In this document: piece by piece, positions 55,644 to 64,000 of the stretch
Numbering within the stretch: the stretch's first letter is position 1
Layout of the letters: each line of letters starts with the position of its first letter
Assembly (NCBI RefSeq): GCF_001654865.1
Contig: NZ_LXEO01000065.1
Coordinates: forward strand, 62,001-126,000
Direction of reading: 5' to 3'
DNA: 64,000 bases
Origin: Buttiauxella noackiae ATCC 51607
GTDB lineage: Bacteria > Pseudomonadota > Gammaproteobacteria > Enterobacterales > Enterobacteriaceae
The notes under the pieces: generated by a model
The model's input: the letters and a program-made list of their open reading frames with translations, nothing else
Database searches by the model: none
Told to the model about the DNA's origin: nothing
Translations under genes and position numbers: made by a program

Positions 55644-56645
55644 ATGGCTGGTTACCAACCGCCTTTTAGTATCACTCCATCTATTATTAATCGAGTGGTC
55701 GAGATTGGTGAATTGTTAGGTCGCTGGGCTACGCATGCTGAACAAGCATCGCCGATGCTACGTAAAGAAAACCGTATTCGTACCATCCAGGCCTCGCTTG
55801 CAATTGAACATAATAGTCTCTCAACAGAACAGGTTTCCGCCATCATGGATGGTAAACGTGTGTTGGCTCCAGCCAAAGATATCCAGGAAGTCCGTAACGC
55901 TATTATTGCTTATGAGGCGATGTCTTCCTGGAAAAGTGGGCGTGTTCAGGACTTGCTAGCGGCGCAACGGATTTTAATGACTGGCCTGGTAGATGCACCA
56001 GGACAATTCAGAACAGGCAATGTTGGGGTCTACAGGGAGAAACAATTAATCCATATGGCCCCACCTGCTAATCAGGTTTCACGTTTAATGGCAGATTTAC
56101 TTGGCTGGTTGGATCAAACGGACGTTCATCCTCTGATTGCGAGTTCCATTTTTCATTATGAGTTTGAATTTATTCACCCTTTCGTTGACGGGAATGGTCG
56201 AATGGGGCGGTTATGGCAAACGCTTATTCTGAGCGAGTGGCGTGAAGAACTCGCGTGGTTGCCAGTGGAAACCATCATTCATAATCAACAGAAAAGCTAT
56301 TACCAGGTATTAGGTGAATGTGATCGGGCAAGCGATTGCACGCTCTTTATAGATTTTATGCTCGAGAAATTAATTGAGGGTCTGAGTGAAGGCATTGCTA
56401 CTGAGCAAAGTAGAGCCACCAAAGTGGCGGTAGAAATGGCGGGAGAAATGGCGGGAGAAATAAGTGCCAGCGAATACCAACTCCTTACGGTGTTAGCTGA
56501 TAAACCTCATGTAACCGTTGCTGAATTGATCGAAGTGCTTGGCAGAAGCCGCAGAACGATTGAAAGGAATATCAGGTCACTGCAGGAGAAAGGAAAACTT
56601 CAGCGAATGGGAGCGACAAAGAAAGGATTCTGGCGGGTGATATAA
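55644..56645 (+). CDS. Fic-domain protein with N-terminal inhibitory helix and C-terminal winged helix
   Basis: This 333-residue protein has a Fic_N region with SLAIEHNSLS (51-60), resembling the (S/T)xxxE(G/N) inhibition motif. Glu55 is kept but His replaces Gly/Asn. The catalytic HPFVDGNGRMGR (178-189) is intact, so AMP or another group could be transferred to target proteins. The C-terminus (about 275-333) is a winged helix (TVAELIEVLGRSRRTIERNI). A 12-base tandem repeat encodes EMAG-EMAG near residues 264-271. It follows agaR by 36 bases but is functionally unrelated. Target unknown. Confidence 0.88.
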   Translation: MAGYQPPFSITPSIINRVVEIGELLGRWATHAEQASPMLRKENRIRTIQASLAIEHNSLSTEQVSAIMDGKRVLAPAKDIQEVRNAIIAYEAMSSWKSGRVQDLLAAQRILMTGLVDAPGQFRTGNVGVYREKQLIHMAPPANQVSRLMADLLGWLDQTDVHPLIASSIFHYEFEFIHPFVDGNGRMGRLWQTLILSEWREELAWLPVETIIHNQQKSYYQVLGECDRASDCTLFIDFMLEKLIEGLSEGIATEQSRATKVAVEMAGEMAGEISASEYQLLTVLADKPHVTVAELIEVLGRSRRTIERNIRSLQEKGKLQRMGATKKGFWRVI

Positions 56646-56668
56646 AAAGGTGTGGCGCAAACCACACC
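56641..56668 (-). terminator. Terminator of the MFS exporter gene
   Basis: GGTGTGG (56649-56655) pairs with CCACACC (56662-56668). On the minus strand the stem is followed by TTTTTATA. It overlaps the end of the Fic gene and lies 15 bases past the exporter stop. Confidence 0.75.
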
Positions 56669-56682
56669 GACCTGGGTTCACC

Positions 56683-58077
56683 TTATCCTGCTGCTAATTT
56701 ATATCCCCGTAAGCGGCTAACACTCAGCATAATCGCTAACACCGTTGCGATAACTGCCATCCACAGACTGAAATGCACTGCGCTGTTTTGCGCATAAATC
56801 GACATCATCACACCGACAAAGGCGGCGCCCAGGCACTGTCCGAAGGTGCGCATGATTGCCAGAACACCGGATGCATATCCGCTGTTTTCCCGCGAGGCAT
56901 TGGACAACATTTCTTTGTTATTCGGGCTTTGGAAACAGCCAAAACCTATTCCGCAAATCAAACTGCGCAGACAGATGTCCCACGCTTGTGCGTGTTCCGG
57001 GAGTATTGCCAGCAAAGCAAGACCGATGGCGAAGATAAACAACCCTACTGTTGAGATTATTGCGGCTGAATATCGGTCGGCAAGGCGTCCGGCATGAGGT
57101 GCGGCCAGAATAATGCCTATCGGCCATGGAGTGAAAAGCAGTGCTGAGACAAGTGCGCTATAACCGTAAACGCTCTGAAAAAGAAACGGCAGTGCAATGA
57201 ACGTGATGCCCTGACTAACAAAGGAGGCCAGCGAAGTGAGTGCTGCCAACGAAAACCGTGAAGAGGCAAAGATATTTAGCGGAAGCAAAGGCTTAGCTAC
57301 GCGGCGCTGAACCCAGATAAACGCAAGTCCGGTGAGAATGGCGATGCTTGCGAAAATCACAGCAGTAGTCAGGTCGCCATTGCCGGGATGGGTAAAAGCA
57401 TCTGCGGCCATAATCAGTGCGCCTAACGCAATTGCCGAAAGTAAGGCTCCGGCATAATCGAACGATTCGCGTTTCAAAGCCGGGTTATGGGGAACAACAC
57501 GCAGTGTTAGCAATAAAGAGATAATGCCCAGAGGAATATTAATCGCAAATAGCCATGGCCAACTCAATGTGGAAAGAATTGTGCCTCCCAGAAGCGGTGC
57601 GATGGCAGTACTCGTGCCAATCAGCAGCGCGTTCAGGCCAAGTATTCGCCCCAAAAGGCGATTGGGGAAAACTGAGCGTAGTATCGCTGGGCCAATACTT
57701 AATGTTGCCGCCCCACCAATACCCTGCAAAACCCGCATGATAACTAACATATCCAGTGACGATGAGAGCGCACATCCCACAGAGGCCAGCGTGAAAAGGC
57801 CAAGGCCGAAGGCAAAAATCGAGCGAAAGCCTATGCGGCTGGAAAGGGCGGCAAATATCGCCAACGTCATCGCCGCCGATAATAAATATCCGTTGGAAAC
57901 CCAGACGGTGGCACCTAATGAAGCGTCTAGCGAGTGTGCTATTTGTGGCAAGGCAATGTTTATCATCGAGCCGTCAAACACGGCCATAGTAGTCATGGTC
58001 ATGACAGCAGCCATCGCTAAGCCGCGTTCGCGGCCCGGTAATCCTTCATCGCCTGGTTGATTGGTAAATAGTGCCAT
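56683..58077 (-). CDS. Major facilitator superfamily drug exporter (DHA2 / EmrB-QacA type)
   Basis: This 464-residue membrane protein has 12-14 predicted helices. Family motifs include D-x-x-x-x-N in VFDGSMINIALPQIA (motif D1), MRVLQGIGGAATLSIGPAIL (motif B/C) and INIPLGI. It should export drugs or metabolites by proton antiport; the substrate cannot be told. It is divergent from a LysR-family gene that is likely its regulator. The annotation is by family only. Confidence 0.88.
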   Translation of the reverse strand: MALFTNQPGDEGLPGRERGLAMAAVMTMTTMAVFDGSMINIALPQIAHSLDASLGATVWVSNGYLLSAAMTLAIFAALSSRIGFRSIFAFGLGLFTLASVGCALSSSLDMLVIMRVLQGIGGAATLSIGPAILRSVFPNRLLGRILGLNALLIGTSTAIAPLLGGTILSTLSWPWLFAINIPLGIISLLLTLRVVPHNPALKRESFDYAGALLSAIALGALIMAADAFTHPGNGDLTTAVIFASIAILTGLAFIWVQRRVAKPLLPLNIFASSRFSLAALTSLASFVSQGITFIALPFLFQSVYGYSALVSALLFTPWPIGIILAAPHAGRLADRYSAAIISTVGLFIFAIGLALLAILPEHAQAWDICLRSLICGIGFGCFQSPNNKEMLSNASRENSGYASGVLAIMRTFGQCLGAAFVGVMMSIYAQNSAVHFSLWMAVIATVLAIMLSVSRLRGYKLAAG

Positions 58078-58213
58078 CGGTTAAAACTCTTTATCTCTGG
58101 TGAGTGCCAGAAATATAGCGGCACCGCAGATAAGGCGGAAGGCGCAGCATTTGCATTAATAACCTGCACCAAACGCCTTCTCCCATTTCAACGCGCACGC
58201 TACTATTGAGTTT

Positions 58214-59143
58214 ATGACTGAACCCGATCTGAACTTACTTATCGCTCTGGATGTGCTTCTTGCCGAAGGCAGTGTGGCAGGGGCTGCGCGTCGTCTGGGA
58301 TTAAGCGCCTCCGCGATGAGTCGGACATTAAGCCGCCTGCGCGACACCACTGGCGATCCGCTGCTGGTGCGAGCTGGGCGGAATATGGTGCTGACTCCTT
58401 ATGCTGAAGATATTCGTGAGCGCACGCAAAATGCCGTCTTTGAAGCTCGAGCGATACTTCGCCCTTCATCGGATGCTCTTAATCTTGCAACACTTGAGCG
58501 CAGTTTTACCTTGCGTACTAACGCCGGGTTTATCGAGATATTTGGTGCTGCATTGATTGCTGCGGTAGCCGCCGTTGCGCCTTTGGTACAACTGCGCTTT
58601 ATGCCAAAACCCGAGAAAACGGTGAAGTATTTGCGTGAAGGTTTAATTGATCTTGAGATCGGTGTACTTGGGGAGATGGGGCCAGAAATACGCTTAACGG
58701 CGCTGTATCGGGATAAGTTTGTTGGTGTGGTTAGAAAAAATCATCTGCTGGAGCAAGACGGTGATATTACCGCCACGAAGTATGCCGAGCTGGGGCATGT
58801 CGTGGTTTCCCGCCATGAACGAGGAACGGGGCCGGTTGATGTGTTGCTGGCAGAACTGAATTTAAGCCGCAAAATTGCGGCGATGGTGCCTGGGTTTCCC
58901 GCGGCGATTGCGGTGGCGCAGGCGTCAGATTTAGTCGCGTTGGTGCCAGCAACTTTCTTGCTTAACCAGCCGGGGTTGAATGGCAATTCAGGTGAGGCCA
59001 GGCTTTATGTTTTTGAGCTGCCGGTAAAAACCAATGAGATTACGGTGTCGTTGATGTGGCATCCGCGTTCGGAAGCAGACCCAGCGCATCGCTGGCTGCG
59101 GCAATTGGTGTTGAAGGTTTGCCGAGAAAAAGTGCCGGGGTAA
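58214..59143 (+). CDS. LysR-family transcriptional regulator
   Basis: This 309-residue protein has an N-terminal winged helix (LNLLIALDVLLAEGSVAGAARRLGLSASAMSRTLSRLR, about 6-43) and a periplasmic-binding-type effector domain. It is divergent from the MFS exporter with 136 bases between starts, the classical layout for a LysR regulator and its target. The effector is unknown. Its 3' end runs into an ERIC remnant. Confidence 0.9.
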   Translation: MTEPDLNLLIALDVLLAEGSVAGAARRLGLSASAMSRTLSRLRDTTGDPLLVRAGRNMVLTPYAEDIRERTQNAVFEARAILRPSSDALNLATLERSFTLRTNAGFIEIFGAALIAAVAAVAPLVQLRFMPKPEKTVKYLREGLIDLEIGVLGEMGPEIRLTALYRDKFVGVVRKNHLLEQDGDITATKYAELGHVVVSRHERGTGPVDVLLAELNLSRKIAAMVPGFPAAIAVAQASDLVALVPATFLLNQPGLNGNSGEARLYVFELPVKTNEITVSLMWHPRSEADPAHRWLRQLVLKVCREKVPG

Positions 59144-59239
59144 GGCGCCCAGGCCGTAAGACCCCGGGAGCATAGTAACTATGTCACCGGGGCGCACGGC
59201 TGCAGCCAACGCATCTGCAGCTTGAAGTATGATGAGTAT
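59144..59239 (+). repeat. Partial ERIC element abutting the garD stop
   Basis: The core stem CCCCGG...CATAG-TAA-CTATG...CCGGGG is followed by GCAGCCAACGCATCTGCAGC and then TTGAAGTATGATGAGTAT. This matches the right two-thirds of ERIC; the left arm is missing or diverged. It fills the space between the LysR gene and garD and may act as their shared 3' hairpin. Confidence 0.8.
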
Positions 59240-60810
59240 CAGGTCACCGGCGCTGGGTTGAAAACGGCCAGTGCATTATGAAGCCCCCACTGATCTGAGA
59301 AGGTTTTCTTACGACCACTCGCCACATCAAGAATAAATTTGAATAACTCCCAGCCCACATCCTCAATGGTTGCTTCGCCTGTGGCGATGGTGCCGGCGTT
59401 GATGTCCATTAAGTCATACCAACGGTTGGCCAGTGCAGTACGGGTCGCCATTTTAATGACAGGCACAGCCAGCAAACCGTACGGCGTACCGCGCCCGGTT
59501 GTGAACACTTGTACCGTAATACCTGAGGCCACCTGCTGTGTGCCGCAAACGAAATCACTGGCAGGGGTTGCTGCGAAAATCAGGCCGCGTTTGGTTGGGC
59601 GTTGTCCTGGTGAAAGCACCTCAACAATGGCGCTTTGGCCTGATTTAGCAATTGAACCAAGTGCTTTTTCCACCACGTTTGCCAGGCCACCTTTTTTGTT
59701 GCCCGGGGACGGGTTGGCGCTACGGTCGGTTTTACCCATATCAAGATAGTTGTCGTACCATTCCATCTCTTCGAGCAGGCGTTTGCCCACTTCTTCATTG
59801 ATGGCGCGCGGTGTTAAAAGGTGGATGGCATCACGTACTTCAGTGACTTCAGAGAACATGACTGTTCCACCGCAACGCACAATCAGATCAGATGCATAGC
59901 CAACAGCTGGGTTCGCAGTCACGCCTGAGAACGCATCGCTACCGCCGCACTGCATACCCACAACCAGGTCAGACGCCGGGCAGGTTTCACGTTGGCGTTG
60001 GTTCAGTTTGACCAGATGGCGCTCAGCGACGTTAAGAATGTCATCGACCATCGATTTAAAGCCGACGTGGTGTTCATCTTGCAGGCGCACGATACTTGCA
60101 TCGCCAACATTAATAGTTTGAACGTCATCGGTACCCTCCAGCAGACGCTCTGGCTGTAGTTTTTCACAGCCCAGGCCAATCACCATAATTTCGCCGCCAA
60201 AGTTTGGATTCAGAGAAATGTTATGGATAGTGCGAATAGGGATGACCGCTGCAGGCGCGTTGATCGCCACACCACAGCCGTAAAGGTGATTCAGACCAAC
60301 TACGCCGTCGACATTCGGGTAGCGTGGCAACAACTCACGTTCAATAATTTTGATGACATAATCCACAACACCTGCAACGCAATGTACGCTGGTGGTGATG
60401 CCAAGCAGATTTTTGGTGCCTACACTGCCGTCAGCATTGCGATAACCTTCGAAGGTATAACCTTCCAGTGCTGGTAAAGACTCTGGCACTTTTGTTGCCA
60501 ACGGCAGGGTGTGAAGCGGCGGTGCTTTTGGCAGTTCTACTAAGGATTCGTCAATCCAGCTACCGCGTGGAATATCACGTACCGCGTAACCAATCACTTC
60601 GCCATAACGAACAATTTCGCCATGCGCCGGAATATCAACCAGTGCAGCTTTATGACCTTGCGGGATATGTTCGATAAGTTCCAGTCCATCCGGAAATTGA
60701 GTACCGGCTTTCAGACCATTGTCATTAACAATAATAGCGACGTTATCTGTCTCATGAACTTTTATATAAAAAGAACCAGGGGGTTGTTGTTTAATTTCAA
60801 TATTCGACAT
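59239..60810 (-). CDS. garD: GarD, galactarate dehydratase
   Basis: This 523-residue enzyme of the UxaA/altronate dehydratase family has an N-terminal SAF domain (about 1-100) and a large catalytic domain. It converts galactarate to 5-dehydro-4-deoxy-glucarate in an iron-dependent reaction. Family blocks include [38 protein letters not shown] and [16 protein letters not shown]. The length equals E. coli GarD. It is divergent from garP. The stop sits on the edge of an ERIC remnant. Confidence 0.96.
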   Translation of the reverse strand: MSNIEIKQQPPGSFYIKVHETDNVAIIVNDNGLKAGTQFPDGLELIEHIPQGHKAALVDIPAHGEIVRYGEVIGYAVRDIPRGSWIDESLVELPKAPPLHTLPLATKVPESLPALEGYTFEGYRNADGSVGTKNLLGITTSVHCVAGVVDYVIKIIERELLPRYPNVDGVVGLNHLYGCGVAINAPAAVIPIRTIHNISLNPNFGGEIMVIGLGCEKLQPERLLEGTDDVQTINVGDASIVRLQDEHHVGFKSMVDDILNVAERHLVKLNQRQRETCPASDLVVGMQCGGSDAFSGVTANPAVGYASDLIVRCGGTVMFSEVTEVRDAIHLLTPRAINEEVGKRLLEEMEWYDNYLDMGKTDRSANPSPGNKKGGLANVVEKALGSIAKSGQSAIVEVLSPGQRPTKRGLIFAATPASDFVCGTQQVASGITVQVFTTGRGTPYGLLAVPVIKMATRTALANRWYDLMDINAGTIATGEATIEDVGWELFKFILDVASGRKKTFSDQWGLHNALAVFNPAPVT

Positions 60811-60889
60811 TGCCGCTATTCTCCAGAATTTTTCTAATCATGACTTCTCACAAGCTAAATAAAGAATGTCAGGCTGTGAGAAATAAAAA

Positions 60890-60905
60890 TGTGAGCGAGA
60901 TCACT
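60890..60905. promoter_or_regulatory. CRP-binding site candidate
   Basis: TGTGAGCGAGATCACT fits TGTGA-N6-TCACA in nine of ten conserved positions. It lies about 80 bases before the garD start. Confidence 0.65.
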
Positions 60906-60943
60906 TTATATTGTGAGGCATTGCTAACCAGGGAGGGTTATCT

Positions 60944-61123
60944 ATGAAATTGTGCAATACACCCCACAAACATGTGCATAAGTTTAATTATTTGGCTTTT
61001 AAAGTGTTATCAATTGGGCGTATGCCTAATGTCCATTTGTTATGTGCTGGCTATACTGTGTTGCGAATGACAAACACCAGGTTAATTTCAGAGAGCAGTG
61101 TTATCCCGAAAATATATTCGTGA
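60944..61123 (+). CDS. Possible 59-residue small ORF upstream of garP
   Basis: An open frame of 59 codons starts with ATG at 60944, five bases after GGGAGGG, an unusually strong ribosome site. The product (MKLCNTPHKHVHKFNYL...) has no signal peptide, no clear hydrophobic helix and no motif I recognise. It runs through the likely garP promoter region, so it may be a chance ORF. If made, it would come from a transcript starting near 60900. Confidence 0.25.
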   Translation: MKLCNTPHKHVHKFNYLAFKVLSIGRMPNVHLLCAGYTVLRMTNTRLISESSVIPKIYS

Positions 61124-61185
61124 AATATTGCTTTATATAAATAAAAAATCCTTGAATTAAGTACCCGCAACAGAGGATGTAGAAA

Positions 61186-62517
61186 ATGATTTTGGATACA
61201 GCAGTTGAGTCGAAAAAAGGTAAGAACACACGATATTTAATATTATTAATTATCTTTATTGTAACGACGATTAACTACGCAGATCGCGCCACTCTTTCTA
61301 TTGCGGGTACTGAAGTTGCTAAAGAATTACAGCTCAGTGCAATCTCAATGGGCTATATTTTCTCGGCATTTGGTTGGGCATACCTGTTAATGCAAATCCC
61401 TGGCGGCTGGTTACTTGACCGCTACGGCTCGAAGAAAGTTTATACCTACAGTCTGTTTTTCTGGTCGCTGTTTACGTTCATGCAGGGCTTTGTTGATATG
61501 GTGCCGCTGGCCTACGCCGGTATCTCCATGTTTATCATGCGTTTTATGCTCGGATTCTCTGAAGCGCCATCGTTCCCGGCTAACGCCCGTATTGTTGCGG
61601 CCTGGTTCCCGACAAAAGAACGCGGCACTGCTTCAGCCATTTTTAACTCTGCACAATATTTCTCGCTGGCGCTGTTCTCACCTTTACTCGGTTGGCTGAC
61701 TTTCGCATGGGGTTGGGAGCATGTGTTTACCGTGATGGGCGGTATCGGTTTTGTACTGACCTTCCTGTGGGTGAAGTTTATCCATAACCCGACTGACCAC
61801 CCGCGTATGTCAAAAGAAGAGCTGGATTACATCACTCAAGGCGGCGCAGTGGTTGATATGGACCACAAAAAACCTGGTGCCGTGGTTGAAGGACCAAAAC
61901 TTCATTACATCAAGCAGTTACTGACTAACCGTATGATGCTGGGCGTGTTCTTCGGTCAGTACTTTATCAACACCATTACCTGGTTCTTCCTGACCTGGTT
62001 CCCGATTTACCTGGTGCAAGATAAAGGTATGTCGATTCTGAAAGTGGGTATGGTCGCTTCAATTCCGGCGCTGTGTGGTTTCGCAGGTGGTGTGTTGGGC
62101 GGCGTATTCTCCGATTCGTTAATCAAACGCGGTTACTCACTGACCGTTGCTCGTAAGATACCGATTGTTCTCGGGATGTTGCTTGCTTCAACCATCATTC
62201 TTTGTAACTACACCGAAAGCACGGCTCTGGTTATCACCCTGATGGCATTTGCCTTCTTCGGTAAAGGTTTTGGCGCGCTGGGCTGGCCGGTTATTGCCGA
62301 CACCGCACCAAAAGAGATGGTCGGCCTGTGCGGTGCTGTGTTCAACGTGTTCGGTAACGTCGCTTCTATCGTAACGCCACTGGTGATTGGTTACCTGGTC
62401 AGCGAACTCCACTCCTTCAATGCGGCACTGATTTTCGTTGGTTGCTCGGCACTGGCAGCGATGGTTTGTTATCTGTTCGTAGTGGGTGACATTAAACGTA
62501 TGGAATTGCAGAAGTAA
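61186..62517 (+). CDS. garP: GarP, galactarate/glucarate transporter
   Basis: This 443-residue MFS permease is of the anion:cation symporter (phthalate/glucarate) family with about 12 helices. The N-terminal [15 protein letters not shown] and the motif [14 protein letters not shown] are typical of GudP/GarP proteins. It imports hexarates for GarD. It begins garP-garL-garR and is divergent from garD, as in E. coli. Confidence 0.93.
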   Translation: MILDTAVESKKGKNTRYLILLIIFIVTTINYADRATLSIAGTEVAKELQLSAISMGYIFSAFGWAYLLMQIPGGWLLDRYGSKKVYTYSLFFWSLFTFMQGFVDMVPLAYAGISMFIMRFMLGFSEAPSFPANARIVAAWFPTKERGTASAIFNSAQYFSLALFSPLLGWLTFAWGWEHVFTVMGGIGFVLTFLWVKFIHNPTDHPRMSKEELDYITQGGAVVDMDHKKPGAVVEGPKLHYIKQLLTNRMMLGVFFGQYFINTITWFFLTWFPIYLVQDKGMSILKVGMVASIPALCGFAGGVLGGVFSDSLIKRGYSLTVARKIPIVLGMLLASTIILCNYTESTALVITLMAFAFFGKGFGALGWPVIADTAPKEMVGLCGAVFNVFGNVASIVTPLVIGYLVSELHSFNAALIFVGCSALAAMVCYLFVVGDIKRMELQK

Positions 62518-62543
62518 GCAACCACAAAATTAAGGTAAGGCTC

Positions 62544-63314
62544 ATGAATAGCAACGTTTTCCCAAATAAATTCAAAGCAGCACTGGCAGCACACCAGACG
62601 CAAATCGGTTGCTGGTCTGCACTGGCAAATCCTATCAGTACGGAAGTGCTGGGCCTGGCTGGGTTCGACTGGATTGTGCTCGATGGCGAACATGCACCAA
62701 ACGATATCACCACATTCATTCCACAGTTGATGGCATTAAAAGGCAGCGAAAGTGCCGCCGTAGTGCGCGCGCCGACCAATGACCCGGTGATCATCAAGCG
62801 CCTGCTGGATATCGGCTTCTATAACTTCCTGATCCCGTTTGTGGAAACGCAGGAAGAGGCTGAGCTGGCGGTCTCTTCAACCCGTTACCCACCGGAAGGG
62901 ATTCGTGGGGTGTCCGTTTCACACCGCGCCAATATGTTTGGCACCGTGCCGGACTACTTTGCGCAGTCCAACAAGAACATCTCTATCCTGGTTCAGATTG
63001 AAAGCCAGCAGGGCGTTGATAACGTAGATGCCATCGCTGCAACCGACGGTGTTGATGGGATTTTCGTTGGGCCAAGTGACCTTGCTGCGGCATTAGGCCA
63101 TCTGGGTAATGCTTCGCATCCGGACGTGCAGCAATGCATCAAACACATCTTTGCCCGAGCTAAAGCACACGGTAAACCAGCCGGCATTCTGGCACCAGTT
63201 GAAGCTGACGCGCGTCGTTATATGGAATGGGGCGCCACCTTCGTGGCTGTGGGCAGTGATTTAGGCTGCTTCCGCTCGGCAACCCAGAAATTGGCTGATT
63301 CTTTTAAAAAATAA
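62544..63314 (+). CDS. garL: GarL, 5-keto-4-deoxy-D-glucarate aldolase
   Basis: This 256-residue class II aldolase of the HpcH/HpaI family splits 5-dehydro-4-deoxyglucarate to pyruvate and tartronate semialdehyde. Conserved elements are LDGEHAPND (metal/substrate side), [11 protein letters not shown] and [16 protein letters not shown]. Length and N-terminus match E. coli GarL. Its product is reduced by GarR encoded next. Confidence 0.96.
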   Translation: MNSNVFPNKFKAALAAHQTQIGCWSALANPISTEVLGLAGFDWIVLDGEHAPNDITTFIPQLMALKGSESAAVVRAPTNDPVIIKRLLDIGFYNFLIPFVETQEEAELAVSSTRYPPEGIRGVSVSHRANMFGTVPDYFAQSNKNISILVQIESQQGVDNVDAIAATDGVDGIFVGPSDLAAALGHLGNASHPDVQQCIKHIFARAKAHGKPAGILAPVEADARRYMEWGATFVAVGSDLGCFRSATQKLADSFKK

Positions 63315-63341
63315 CCACCACCTGAAAAGAGAGACTGAATT

Positions 63342-64000
63342 ATGACACTGAAAGTTGGGTTTATTGGCCTGGGTATCATGGGCAAACCAATGAGTAAAAA
63401 CCTCATCAAAGCCGGTTATTCACTGGTGGTTGCCGACCGTAATGCAGAGGTAATTGCTGAAGTTATCGCAGCCGGTGCAGAAACTGCCGCCACACCAAAA
63501 GATATTGCTGAGCAGTGCGATGTGATTATCACCATGCTGCCTAACTCCCCACACGTTAAAGAAGTGGCGTTGGGCGAAAACGGCATTATCGAAGGGGCAA
63601 AACCGGGCACCGTCGTTATCGACATGAGTTCCATCGCACCGCTGGCGAGCCGCGAAATTAGTGAAGCACTAAAAGCAAAAGGCATCGATATGCTGGATGC
63701 ACCCGTGAGCGGTGGCGAACCTAAAGCTATCGAAGGCACGCTGTCCGTCATGGTTGGCGGTGATAAAGCGATTTTCGACAAGTATTACGACCTGCTCAAA
63801 TCAATGGCCGGTTCCGTGGTGCACACCGGTGATATTGGTGCGGGCAACGTCACCAAACTGGCAAACCAGGTGATTGTAGCGCTGAACATTGCTGCGATGT
63901 CTGAAGCACTGGTGCTGGCAACCAAAGCGGGTGTAAACCCAGAATTAGTCTTCCAGGCGATTCGTGGTGGTCTTGCGGGCAGCACCGTTCTGGAGGCGAA
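63342..64000 (+). CDS. garR: GarR, tartronate semialdehyde reductase (5' part, cut by window end)
   Basis: The ATG at 63342 follows AAGAGAGAC, and the frame stays open to the window edge, giving about 219 of roughly 295 residues. The Rossmann motif GFIGLGIMGKPMSKNL and the substrate loop DAPVSGGEPKAIEGTLSVMVGG identify the beta-hydroxyacid dehydrogenase family. The catalytic lysine is in GAGNVTKLANQ. It reduces tartronate semialdehyde to D-glycerate with NAD(P)H. garK would be expected next. Confidence 0.95.
   Translation, partial: MTLKVGFIGLGIMGKPMSKNLIKAGYSLVVADRNAEVIAEVIAAGAETAATPKDIAEQCDVIITMLPNSPHVKEVALGENGIIEGAKPGTVVIDMSSIAPLASREISEALKAKGIDMLDAPVSGGEPKAIEGTLSVMVGGDKAIFDKYYDLLKSMAGSVVHTGDIGAGNVTKLANQVIVALNIAAMSEALVLATKAGVNPELVFQAIRGGLAGSTVLEA

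Larger units (their letters stand above)
60811..61185. promoter_or_regulatory. garD-garP divergent control region
   Basis: This 375-base region holds the CRP-like site TGTGA-GCGAGA-TCACT (60890-60905), a matching pattern for catabolite activation. TATACT at 61052-61057 is a possible garP -10 element with a poor -35, consistent with activator dependence (CdaR in E. coli). A 59-codon ORF with a strong ribosome site starts at 60944. Confidence 0.55.

Overview
The window reads as chromosomal DNA of an Enterobacteriaceae (Enterobacterales) bacterium. Housekeeping proteins (TamA/TamB, Ppa, Fbp, Mpl, TldE, DiaA, RsmI, LpoA) are close to Escherichia coli in length and motif but not identical. Operon layouts are enteric, and REP-type and ERIC-type repeats sit between genes. 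GC looks close to 50%, so a genus such as Buttiauxella or Kluyvera is possible, but the genus cannot be fixed by eye. I saw no prophage, insertion sequence, tRNA, rRNA or CRISPR array.

Layout. 1-5.7 kb: outer-membrane translocation module tamA (3' part)-tamB, then ytfP and convergent ppa. 5.8-10.8 kb: galactofuranose ABC importer ytfQ-ytfR-ytfT-yjfF behind an ERIC element and a CRP-like site. A methyl-accepting chemotaxis protein follows. 12.5-17.5 kb: fbp, mpl, darP(yjgA), tldE(pmbA), cybC and a small exported protein of unknown function. 18.4-26.6 kb: complete malonate decarboxylase operon mdcABCDEFGH with convergent regulator mdcR. Divergent from mdcR lies a tripartite TRAP transporter (26.9-29.8 kb) that may be a second malonate or dicarboxylate importer. 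30.1 kb: a glutathione peroxidase.

31.0-39.7 kb: the least understood part. One operon encodes a stand-alone PRD protein, a glycine-rich SFCGS protein, DUF4312, two polytopic membrane proteins (DUF4311, DUF4310), an amidohydrolase, a PLP enzyme of the D-glucosaminate-6-phosphate ammonia-lyase type and a KDPG-type aldolase. An exported beta-propeller lactonase and a multidomain PRD/EIIB/EIIA transcription regulator follow. Together they look like an uptake and degradation route for an amino-sugar acid through a possibly PTS-like, uncharacterised permease. This is the best candidate here for an undescribed system.

39.8-44.4 kb: dolP, diaA, yraN, lpoA and divergent rsmI, then a lone GNAT-like gene. 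45-55.6 kb: the N-acetylgalactosamine (aga) regulon agaR / kbaZ-agaVWEFA / agaS-kbaY. AgaR-like operator tracts lie in both control regions. The galactosamine PTS (agaBCD) and agaI are absent, and an exported alpha-galactosidase-like glycoside hydrolase sits in their place. 55.6-59.1 kb: a Fic-domain protein, a DHA2-type MFS exporter and a divergent LysR regulator. 59.2-64 kb: galactarate/glucarate catabolism garD / garP-garL-garR (truncated by the window end).

Relative to E. coli K-12, the ytf-fbp-pmbA-cybC block and the yra-aga-gar block are far apart on the chromosome. Here they are joined by the mdc-TRAP-amino-sugar-acid region, which implies a rearrangement or a different ancestral order.
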